From positions 1 through 12,801 of the forward strand of contig JAFWJP010000168.1 in assembly GCA_017514645.1 (NCBI GenBank): DNA of 12,801 nucleotides, read 5' to 3'. Positions 1-5,999 of this stretch are shown here, piece after piece. Position 1 is the first letter of the stretch. Each line of letters starts with the position of its first letter. The stretch is from Solobacterium sp. Lineage in GTDB: Bacteria > Bacillota_I > Bacilli_A > Erysipelotrichales > Erysipelotrichaceae. Made by a program: the position numbers and the translations under genes. Below the pieces are notes generated by a model that saw only the letters and a list, made by a program, of their open reading frames with translations, searched no databases and was not told the DNA's origin.

Positions 1-293
1 ATCTGCTTTTCCAGCTTCTCCGGCGCATACTGATCATCTGCGTCCAGAAACGCCAGAAGTTCATTGTCCGCTGCCTGTACAGCTGTATTCCGCGCTGCAG
101 AAATACCTCGGTGCGGACAATGAATATACCTTACCTGCGGATAGTTTCTGCATACAGAAGCTGTATTGTCCTCCGATCCATCATCTACAACCATGATGTC
201 AAAATCACGGTATGTCTGGCGCAGAACGCTCTCGATTGCCTCGGCAAGAAATCTCCCGTAATTCCAGCATGTGATCATCACTGAAATCTTCAT
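1..293 (-). CDS. Family 2 glycosyltransferase, N-terminal 97 residues (partial)
   Basis: The first 97 residues of a GT-A fold glycosyltransferase are visible; the gene continues past position 1. It opens with the typical beta strand ISVMITCWNYGR, then VVDDGSEDNT at about residues 36-44 (nucleotide-binding acidic pair), GISAARNT at 63-70 and the metal-binding FLDADD at 82-87. Such enzymes move a sugar from a nucleotide-sugar donor to an acceptor in the cytoplasm or at the inner membrane face. The ATG at 293 overlaps the TGA of the upstream gene by four bases (ATGA), so it is the last visible member of a translationally coupled operon. It is clearly related to the neighbouring glycosyltransferase (same order of VVDDGSED, AARNT and DADD), which suggests a tandem duplication. 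Donor and acceptor cannot be told. Family call certain, role unknown. Confidence 0.93.
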   Translation of the reverse strand, partial: MKISVMITCWNYGRFLAEAIESVLRQTYRDFDIMVVDDGSEDNTASVCRNYPQVRYIHCPHRGISAARNTAVQAADNELLAFLDADDQYAPEKLEKQ

Positions 294-976
294 TTCTTCT
301 CTTCCTTCCGCAGGTTCAGCAAAGCCTTTGCGTATAACGGGCGCATCATTTCCAGACTGATATTGTCATGTGTCAGTGTGATGTTCCGGTTATGGATCCT
401 TCTCTCGTAGAGAAAGTCATCCAGTTTGTACATCGCATCAGGTCTGCGCAGGTCGACCCGGATCATCCACTCCGTGTCTTCGGAATACACAAGAGACGGA
501 TCAAACAGACCGTAACTGTCAAACAGTTCCCTCCGGATCAACGCTGTCACCATAAGCCTGCCGACTTCCCTGCCCAGCAGTTCTTTCTGTTCCTTGCTCA
601 GTGACTTTTCCGGAAGATCAGTAAAATTGCGGTACCGGGTCAGAACCATCGCTTTTTCCGGATGAAGCTGCAGATACCGGAGCTGTAATTCCAGTTTATC
701 CTTTTTCCATCGGTCATCTGCGTCAACAAACGCAATCAGTTCACCACCGGCCAGAGAGATTCCGGTATTTCTCGCTGCCGCAATACCACTGTGAGGTATC
801 TTTACCAGCCGCACCATCGGAAACCGTTTCAGAGTATCAGCTGTCCCGTCTTCCGATCCATCATCCACGACAATGATCTCCAGATCCTGATAGTTCTGCG
901 CAAGAATGCTCTCAACTGCTTCACCGATGTAGTCAGCCGCATTGTATGCAGGAATAATGACGGATACTCCGGGCAT
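290..976 (-). CDS. Family 2 glycosyltransferase, complete, short form
   Basis: A 228-residue GT2 enzyme with VSVIIPAYN at residues 4-12, VVDDGSEDGT at 36-45, AAARNTG at 66-72, the metal-binding FVDADD at 83-88 and a SEDTEW motif at 165-170, where the Glu-Asp pair is the usual site of the catalytic base. It ends soon after the catalytic domain and has no membrane span, so it is a minimal soluble enzyme. The ATG at 976 is preferred over the in-frame TTG at 979: AAGGAAG at 984-990 sits seven bases from the ATG but only four from the TTG, and the ATG gives a TGATG junction with the PqqD-like gene. It lies between that gene and a second GT2, so its acceptor may be the product of the modification operon; that part is inference. 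A cell-envelope glycan role remains possible. Confidence 0.94.
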   Translation of the reverse strand: MPGVSVIIPAYNAADYIGEAVESILAQNYQDLEIIVVDDGSEDGTADTLKRFPMVRLVKIPHSGIAAARNTGISLAGGELIAFVDADDRWKKDKLELQLRYLQLHPEKAMVLTRYRNFTDLPEKSLSKEQKELLGREVGRLMVTALIRRELFDSYGLFDPSLVYSEDTEWMIRVDLRRPDAMYKLDDFLYERRIHNRNITLTHDNISLEMMRPLYAKALLNLRKEEKK

Positions 977-1398
977 CAATTGTCTTCCTTCATGATCGGC
1001 CAGCCCATATCCACATCTACATCATGGATCGGATCCGCCATCAGAATATCCTTGACTTCCGAATGTTCATCCACAAACAGTTCAAAACCGTCCATCAGTG
1101 CATTCCCGGGCAGCGGGTCGGCATTCGTATTCCCTGCTTCCGGCGTTTCCAGGATGATTTCTGCATCGATCAGCCGGCTGATATACGCCTTCAGCTGCAC
1201 TGCCATGCCTTCAGGACACCCATCACAAGCCTGAACCGCCTTCAGAACGCATTCGAAGGAATCACCTTTGACCAGCCTGTCCAGCACTTCAGACCCAAGA
1301 CTGCTGAACGCATAGTAGACACCTGTTGTAAAATTGATGACCACAGCCTGCCCTTCCGCAATATCGTAGAATACTTTTTCTTCATTCAATCTGTACAT
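976..1398 (-). CDS. PqqD-like peptide-binding protein with conserved acidic C-terminal tail
   Basis: A 140-residue protein. Residues 1 to about 86 resemble the PqqD winged-helix fold: the strand pair VFYDIAEGQAVVINFTTGVYYAF, S-LGSEVLD-L and a helix ending RLIDAEII. PqqD-like domains (RiPP recognition elements) hold peptide substrates for modifying enzymes. After an acidic and proline-containing linker (87-100) comes a tail with FELFVDEHSEVKDILMADP and then IHDVDVDMGWP at about 124-134. From memory, the DPIHDVD--GWP ending recurs in small PqqD-like proteins next to HprK-like and asparagine-synthase-like genes; I cannot check this here. The ATG at 1398 follows a strong AAGGAG with a good spacing, although it lies 17 bases inside the end of the upstream kinase-like gene, so the protein may be needed in excess. 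The tail could be a docking segment or itself a substrate. Confidence 0.8.
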   Translation of the reverse strand: MYRLNEEKVFYDIAEGQAVVINFTTGVYYAFSSLGSEVLDRLVKGDSFECVLKAVQACDGCPEGMAVQLKAYISRLIDAEIILETPEAGNTNADPLPGNALMDGFELFVDEHSEVKDILMADPIHDVDVDMGWPIMKEDN

Positions 1399-2305
1399 CT
1401 CTATCTCCTTCTTTCAACAGGTTTTCCAGCTTCTCTGCATTCCTGTATGTATCTTTACCCAGAATCAGCGCATAGGACGGGAGTGATTTCAGCTTGGCTG
1501 TTTCTGTTCTGAACTGTCCCAGATAATCCCTGCTGACATTCATCACTTTCATTGTAGACACAAGCGCATGACTGATATATTCCAGCGGCATGTCTGCCTG
1601 TATTTCCGGTTCTTCGCGATTGCCTCTTCTCAACGCGATCAGCATCCTGACAGGTATTTTCCTGACAAACTGGCTTTCCGATCCCGTCAGATCCAGATGC
1701 GCTTTATGATCCGAGCCAGCATCCAGATTAAACGTGTGTCCTTTTCCCAGAGGCAGACCCGGCTTATTCTTCTCCGGATGAATGGTGGATTCCACCGGAA
1801 ACATGGTTCCGTTGCTCAGCCACACAGTATCATCCGACAGATAACCGTTTCCGCGCTGCATCCAGGATACAGCAAGTGTACTCTTGCCGATGCCCGGATA
1901 GCCGGCAATCAGGATCCCTTTGTCTCCGTACGCCAGACCGCAGCTGTGCAGCAGCACCGTACCATGTTCAGCAAGAATACTCAGGAGATGGTGTGCCAGC
2001 ATGGAACTTTTGTCCATCATCCTGTGCAGCGATTCCTCCGGAACAAGGATGCAGAATCCACCGTCCGAATCATTCTTCCAAAGAGAAGTATGCAGGTCAT
2101 CCACACACTCATTGGTGTTTACCGCCTTGTACGGGATACCCTGCGGAAGCTTGTTGATTGCGATACAGACCCGGATATCCGCCGAGGACTCATCCGCTGA
2201 CAGTAAACGGGTCTTCCATTGGTAATACCGGAACAGATCATCCCTGTCTGTCTCCAGGGCAATGACATGATCTGCAGCACGGAAACAGACTGCCTTCCGT
2301 TTCAT
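1382..2305 (-). CDS. HPr-kinase-like ATPase, second of a tandem pair
   Basis: A 307-residue protein whose C-terminal half carries the HprK-type nucleotide site: LLHSCGLAYGDKGILIAG followed by a P-loop GYPGIGKST at residues 135-143 and the acidic pair in GYLSDDTVW (Asp158, Asp159). In true HPr kinases the same order occurs (His-Gly, P-loop, Asp-Asp), with the DNA/serine-binding N-terminal domain in front. Here the N-terminal 110 residues do not resemble HprK and the HPr-binding signature is not seen, so phosphorylation of HPr is unlikely. Relatives in lasso peptide clusters phosphorylate a Ser of the peptide. The His-Gly of the first copy is His120-Ser121 here. It shares with the first copy an ending of the form LP-Y---L--D---NAEKL, which marks them as duplicates. 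Start ATG at 2305 overlaps the upstream TGA by four bases. Substrate unknown. Confidence 0.85.
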   Translation of the reverse strand: MKRKAVCFRAADHVIALETDRDDLFRYYQWKTRLLSADESSADIRVCIAINKLPQGIPYKAVNTNECVDDLHTSLWKNDSDGGFCILVPEESLHRMMDKSSMLAHHLLSILAEHGTVLLHSCGLAYGDKGILIAGYPGIGKSTLAVSWMQRGNGYLSDDTVWLSNGTMFPVESTIHPEKNKPGLPLGKGHTFNLDAGSDHKAHLDLTGSESQFVRKIPVRMLIALRRGNREEPEIQADMPLEYISHALVSTMKVMNVSRDYLGQFRTETAKLKSLPSYALILGKDTYRNAEKLENLLKEGDRDVQIE

Positions 2306-3327
2306 AGCAGTCTATCCTGAACAAACCGTTTCAGTTTTTCCGCATTGGCCCGGACATCCGTACTCAGCCGGATTTCATATACCGGAAGATGCTTGAGCAT
2401 TCCGACCATTCCGGCAACTGTTTCCGGTGTATCGTTTCCCCTGTATTCAGCAACGCTCGACCTGACGATCCGTACAATTGCGGATCCTTTGTCAGCCGGA
2501 CAGATCACAGGTGCTTCTTCGTGTGACAGAACCGGTACAATGATTGCCTGTACTGCAAGCCGGCCCGGCAGCTTTATCCCTGAAATATCCAGAAAGATCT
2601 TTTCTTCCCACGGAACAAGTGTATCCATGACCGGAAGATGAGGGTCAAGCCTCTCAAAGGAATCCGGATTCAGCCCAAGGATCCGGTAGATCGGCATAGC
2701 ATACAGGACACCGTCCTCCCGCACTGCCGCAAACTGATCATCCGTAACAAGATCCATTCCCTGCAGCATACATCCGACAGCTAAAGTAGACTTGCCCGCA
2801 TGATTCCTGCCGGCAATGATGACACCCTTTCCGCCGGTGCCTACGACCGCACCGTGATAGATGTACATCCCGTTCTCTCTGGCCCATACATCAAACAGCG
2901 GGAGAAGATCGTGTGAGTTGCCGAACAGCGGCGCTCTTTCATTTTCACTGCGGCAGACATAGTATCTATTACCGTGACGGTCAATTCCTTTCATGTGATA
3001 TCCGGGCAGGATATTCAGTTCCCCCGATTCATCACGCACCCTGTAGATATCATTTCCGGTTGACGCTGAAGAAGGCAGATAGTTCTTCGTATCATCCTTC
3101 CAATAGCTGAGATGTGCCTCAGGTTCACCCTTGGTATCATCAATCATACCGGTAAAGGAAAAACGAGAACGTTCCATGTCCTCCAAAGACGCGTAATGTA
3201 CTCTCAGACGCCGTCCGCAGATCTGCAGATCAAGGTGAAGATCGCCGCCCGCAAGTTTCATGATCCTTCTGTCCACTGCGTCAAAATACTGGCTGAGGGA
3301 AGCCTTCTGTTCTTCTCTGTCCTTCAT
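2302..3327 (-). CDS. HPr-kinase-like ATPase, first of a tandem pair
   Basis: A 341-residue protein with the HprK-type core: YIYHGAVV (His158-Gly159), the P-loop GRNHAGKST at 173-181 and LVTDDQFA with Asp196-Asp197. The P-loop differs from both classic HPr kinase (GxSGxGKS) and its partner (GYPGIGKST) but keeps Gly-Lys-Ser-Thr. The N-terminal 140 residues are not recognisable as any named domain and match only poorly the partner's front half, so the two copies may read different substrates or form a heteromer. The ATG at 3327 follows AAAGGA nine bases upstream; six bases separate it from the stop of the nucleotidyltransferase gene. Known relatives phosphorylate peptide side chains in lasso peptide pathways, while HprK itself phosphorylates Ser46 of HPr. 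Which applies here cannot be read from sequence; the context argues for a peptide or small protein target. Confidence 0.85.
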   Translation of the reverse strand: MKDREEQKASLSQYFDAVDRRIMKLAGGDLHLDLQICGRRLRVHYASLEDMERSRFSFTGMIDDTKGEPEAHLSYWKDDTKNYLPSSASTGNDIYRVRDESGELNILPGYHMKGIDRHGNRYYVCRSENERAPLFGNSHDLLPLFDVWARENGMYIYHGAVVGTGGKGVIIAGRNHAGKSTLAVGCMLQGMDLVTDDQFAAVREDGVLYAMPIYRILGLNPDSFERLDPHLPVMDTLVPWEEKIFLDISGIKLPGRLAVQAIIVPVLSHEEAPVICPADKGSAIVRIVRSSVAEYRGNDTPETVAGMVGMLKHLPVYEIRLSTDVRANAEKLKRFVQDRLL

Positions 3328-3333
3328 GCTGCT

Positions 3334-4515
3334 CTATCCTTTCAAACGCAGTCTCGGCAGATATCTCCTGAAGGCATCTGCTGCATTCCTGCATCCTGTC
3401 TGATGACAGAAGAAATCAATAAATGACATCTTCCCGTACTGTTCCCTGAACTCCGGTCCCATGAACCTGTATTCGGTCAGCCAGCGCTTCGTCGAGAGAT
3501 ACAGGCGCTTCGGAGGAAGCTTGCCACCCTGGTCAAAACCGGCTACGGCGATATAGCACTTCCGGTATTCCATTCCTGCGGACAGCCACTCCCAATAGGC
3601 TTCATTCACCGGAAAACAGGACTCCACCGTTTCCCTTGATACAACTTCGGGAAACCAGTAGGAGAACATCCGCAGAGCGAGCAGAATATATTTTCTGTCA
3701 CAGAACCTGGATACCTGTTCCTGAAGCTTTGCAGGATCCAGCAGTTCCGGATAAGACTGAAGCAGGCAAAGACAATCAAAGAACCATTTTGTTCTGCGCC
3801 CGGCATACTCATTATGAAAGTAATTCCGGATCTGATTGTCCATCAGGTGTACAAACATGTCCTCCGCACAAGGCACCAAGGCTTCTACACCGCGAAACCG
3901 TACAGGAACTGCCCGTTCCCTGACCAGGTCATCTGCTGTTTCCGCGTTCTTGAACATCCGGCTGTGCAGATCCAGACAAGCTGTTCTCCCGTAAACCTGT
4001 GTGCGGAATCCGACAGCCCATGCTGCAGTATTACCCTTCACACAGCCCAGAGACTCCAGCAGTGCGTACGCCTCATCAAAACGGTCAGCCGGTACCGCAA
4101 CATCATAATCACTCATGACCCGCGGAGAACTCTGCATATAATGCATATACATTGCACCGCCCTTGATCATCATCGGCGTGATTCCGGCTGACTCCAGTTC
4201 TTTCAGGATCCCGCTCAGCCAGGTGAACTTCATTGCATTGTCCACCTGATGATACCGGTGGATTCCCTTCAGCCGCGGTATGATCTCCTCCGGATATCCT
4301 TTCCACGCACAGTGATATCCCAGAATTGCCAGAAGCAGCAGAAAAGTGATATCCTCTTCATCCGGATCAATCCCTTCCAGAACCGCACGGATCTCCTCTT
4401 CATTCTGATCATCGACAAAAAGAAAACGGAGTACTTTCTGTTCCCTTTCATTCAATGATTCACGGATTATCTGTTCTTCAATGTTCTGTATTGATGCTGA
4501 TGTGCTGTATCTCAT
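3334..4515 (-). CDS. Nuc-transf_5-type nucleotidyltransferase-like protein
   Basis: A 393-residue protein of the uncharacterised nucleotidyltransferase family (Nuc-transf_5). Its core shows MMIKGGAMY at residues 115-123, RVMSDYDVAV at 132-141 with the metal-binding Asp136 and Asp138, and a later LDLHSRMF with Asp182 as the likely third carboxylate. The C-terminal half is helical with several Trp and Tyr residues and no named domain. It is first in the six-gene operon. Family members occur in lasso peptide and related clusters beside HprK-like kinases, where one is linked to adding a sugar to a phosphorylated Ser, so kinase and nucleotidyltransferase may act in sequence on one residue. That link is knowledge of the family; its use here is inference. 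No good ribosome binding site precedes the ATG at 4515, but no later start would keep the N-terminal helices. Confidence 0.83.
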   Translation of the reverse strand: MRYSTSASIQNIEEQIIRESLNEREQKVLRFLFVDDQNEEEIRAVLEGIDPDEEDITFLLLLAILGYHCAWKGYPEEIIPRLKGIHRYHQVDNAMKFTWLSGILKELESAGITPMMIKGGAMYMHYMQSSPRVMSDYDVAVPADRFDEAYALLESLGCVKGNTAAWAVGFRTQVYGRTACLDLHSRMFKNAETADDLVRERAVPVRFRGVEALVPCAEDMFVHLMDNQIRNYFHNEYAGRRTKWFFDCLCLLQSYPELLDPAKLQEQVSRFCDRKYILLALRMFSYWFPEVVSRETVESCFPVNEAYWEWLSAGMEYRKCYIAVAGFDQGGKLPPKRLYLSTKRWLTEYRFMGPEFREQYGKMSFIDFFCHQTGCRNAADAFRRYLPRLRLKG

Positions 4516-4547
4516 AGTTTACTGTTGTACTGTATCTTATATAGTTT

Positions 4548-4570
4548 ATTATAATACATTGATCAGCTGT
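4548..4570 (-). promoter_or_regulatory. Candidate promoter of the six-gene modification operon
   Basis: On the minus strand a perfect TATAAT lies at 4553-4548, 32 bases before the ATG at 4515. It is preceded by ACAGCTGATCAATGTAT. No convincing -35 box is found at the right distance. The block from 4570 to 4554 matches the block upstream of the aldo/keto reductase gene at 15 of 17 positions, also just before a -10-like hexamer, which raises confidence that it is a real promoter element or activator site. Confidence 0.45.
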
Positions 4571-4610
4571 TATTATCACTTTTTCCGATGATGATCTTCT
4601 GTTTTTCAGA

Positions 4611-4641
4611 TGATAAAACCCGGATTCCGAAAGTCCGGGTT
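4611..4641 (-). terminator. Intrinsic terminator of the aldo/keto reductase gene
   Basis: AACCCGGA at 4617-4624 pairs perfectly with TCCGGGTT at 4634-4641 around a nine-base loop. On the minus strand the stem is followed by TTTTATCA. It lies 20 bases after the stop of the reductase gene and separates that gene from the operon downstream. The plus strand side also carries T residues, so it may work in both directions. Confidence 0.75.
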
Positions 4642-4660
4642 CTTTTCTGATCTGAATCTT

Positions 4661-5803
4661 CTATTTTCCGAACAGTTCTGCCGTCCTGATCATCCGGTCG
4701 GCAATCTCTACACCGAACGGACACCGGCTCTCACAGCTGCGGCAGCCGATGCACGCGGACGCTGTGACTTCCAGACCTTCATAGTGCGACTGTACGCTTT
4801 CCGGTACTGACGGCTGCTGGACCGCCAGATCGTAGAACTTATTGACCATGGCAATGTCGATGTTCATCGGGCATGGTTTGCAGTGACCGCAGTAGGTGCA
4901 CTGACCGCTGTACGAATGAAGCGGTGCTGAAGCGATGATGGACGCATAGTCCTTCTCTTCATCATCCGCGGTCTCATAAGCGACAGCCGCATCTACCTGC
5001 TCCTTTGTATCATATCCGCAAAGCACGGAGCAGACTGCCGGTCTTGTCAATGCGTAGTGAATGCACTGCACCGGTGTGAATGCTGCACCGAACGGTGATG
5101 TCTTTGCGTCAAACAGTCTTCCCCCGAAGAATCCCTTCATGACGGTAATGCCGACCTCATGCTCTTCGCACAGCCGGTACAGTTCCGCTCTTTCCGGATC
5201 AATGCCGGAAAGGCCTGTGTCATATTCCCCGAACATCGTTTCCAGTTCCTCTGTTGCCGGATGCATATCAAATGCCGGATTGATGCTGAAAAGGATCATT
5301 TCAATGAATCCTGTTTCGACGGCCATCCTGGCGATCCTTGGGTTGTGCGTCGACAGGCCGATGTGTCTGATCACACCTTTCTCATGCAGTTCATGGACAT
5401 ATTTGATGTAATCCGTATTCATCGCGGTATTCCAGTCTTCCATGGAATCGATGTAATGGATCATGCCGAGATCGATATAGTCTGTCTGCAGGCGGTTCAG
5501 AAGGTCCTCAAATGCCGGTACGACATATTTCATGTCTCTGGTCCGGACATACTGACCATCCTGCCATGTGGAACCGATATGCCCCTGTACGATCCAGTGT
5601 TCCCGGTTTCCTTTCATTGCCTTGCCGATGATATCCCTTGATTTCGGGTCGGCCATCCAGCAGTCGATGATATTGATTCCCTTCTCTGCCGCGTAGCGTA
5701 CAACACCGGCGGATTCCTCTTCGTCATGCCGCAGCAGCCACTCACCGCCGAAACCGACTTCACTGACCATCAGACCGGTCCTGCCAAGTTTCCTGTACTC
5801 CAT
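4661..5803 (-). CDS. Aldo/keto reductase-fold protein with two-[4Fe-4S] ferredoxin tail and altered active site
   Basis: A 380-residue protein. Residues 1 to about 290 form an aldo/keto reductase TIM barrel (MEYRKLGRTGLMVSEVGFGG at the start, DYIDLGMIH at 108-116, HIGLSTHNP at 147-155). Residues 302-312 (C-x2-C-x2-C-x3-CP) and 351-362 (C-x2-C-x2-C-x3-CP) are two ferredoxin-type cluster motifs. Of the usual catalytic set Asp, Tyr, Lys and His, Asp47 and His116 are present. The Tyr expected five residues after the Asp is Asp52, and the Lys strand reads WIVQGHIG with no Lys. From memory, clostridial relatives share these changes, so this is a distinct subfamily and not a decayed gene. It probably carries out an iron-sulfur-linked reaction, substrate unknown. 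GGAGG six bases before the ATG at 5803 fixes the start. Monocistronic, with its own terminator. Confidence 0.9.
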   Translation of the reverse strand: MEYRKLGRTGLMVSEVGFGGEWLLRHDEEESAGVVRYAAEKGINIIDCWMADPKSRDIIGKAMKGNREHWIVQGHIGSTWQDGQYVRTRDMKYVVPAFEDLLNRLQTDYIDLGMIHYIDSMEDWNTAMNTDYIKYVHELHEKGVIRHIGLSTHNPRIARMAVETGFIEMILFSINPAFDMHPATEELETMFGEYDTGLSGIDPERAELYRLCEEHEVGITVMKGFFGGRLFDAKTSPFGAAFTPVQCIHYALTRPAVCSVLCGYDTKEQVDAAVAYETADDEEKDYASIIASAPLHSYSGQCTYCGHCKPCPMNIDIAMVNKFYDLAVQQPSVPESVQSHYEGLEVTASACIGCRSCESRCPFGVEIADRMIRTAELFGK

Positions 5804-5828
5804 ACTTTACCTCCGAATCTCTAATATC

Positions 5829-5850
5829 ATCATATACAATAATCAGCTGT
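5829..5850 (-). promoter_or_regulatory. Candidate promoter of the aldo/keto reductase gene
   Basis: The minus strand reads ACAGCTGATTATTGTATATG from 5850 to 5831 and then continues into a second AT-rich -10-like stretch; TATGAT at 5834-5829 is the best -10, 25 bases before the start codon. The first 17 bases match the corresponding block of the six-gene operon at 15 positions. No clear -35 box. The similarity, same strand and same distance from a start codon support a shared promoter type or a shared regulator. Confidence 0.4.
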
Positions 5851-5964
5851 CTGTGTGATTTCATACTGCCAAGATGCCATAGATTTGAATATATTGCTGC
5901 ATCAAGAGCATCGTCAGCAGCGTTTCAGCTTCTTCCGCAGCCGTATCCTGCAATTATGTTATTA

Positions 5965-5990
5965 TTGAAATATATCAAACAATGTTTCAA
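5965..5990 (+). promoter_or_regulatory. Operator-like palindrome before the HTH-UDP-glucose dehydrogenase gene
   Basis: TTGAAATATATCAA at 5965-5978 is an imperfect palindrome (12 of 14 positions match its reverse complement), and its half TTGAAA recurs inverted as TTTCAA at 5985-5990, touching the ribosome binding site. XRE-family proteins bind short palindromes of this form, and the gene just downstream encodes such a domain, so autoregulation is a sensible guess. The promoter itself is not clear: TATGTT at 5955 and TATTAT at 5960 are -10 candidates without a good -35. The rest of the 196-base divergent spacer (5804-5999) holds no gene that I can support. Confidence 0.4.
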
Positions 5991-5994
5991 GGAG
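5989..5994 (+). promoter_or_regulatory. Ribosome binding site that sets the ugd start at 6000
   Basis: AAGGAG lies five bases before the ATG at 6000. It falls inside the reading frame that would begin at the upstream ATG at 5982, which itself has no ribosome binding site. The start is therefore placed at 6000. Confidence 0.85.
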
Positions 5995-5999
5995 ATCCT

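Noticed and set aside
977..979. TTG at 979 as start of the complete GT2 gene
   Set aside because: The ATG three bases later has the better spacing to AAGGAAG and forms the usual TGATG coupling.
1..4515. Calling the operon a lasso peptide cluster
   Set aside because: No precursor, asparagine-synthase-like cyclase or B2 protease is in the window, so only a modification system in general is supported.
5830..5880. Sixteen-codon ORF on the minus strand from 5880, considered as a peptide precursor
   Set aside because: No ribosome binding site, overlaps the probable promoter of the reductase gene, and shows no leader or core features.
5896..5926. GCTGC and GCAGC inverted pair in the divergent spacer, considered as a terminator or RNA structure
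   Set aside because: Only five pairs with an eighteen-base gap and no T-run.
5982..5999. Upstream ATG at 5982 as start of the HTH-dehydrogenase
   Set aside because: Its first six codons contain the AAGGAG that serves the ATG at 6000, and nothing resembling a ribosome binding site precedes 5982.
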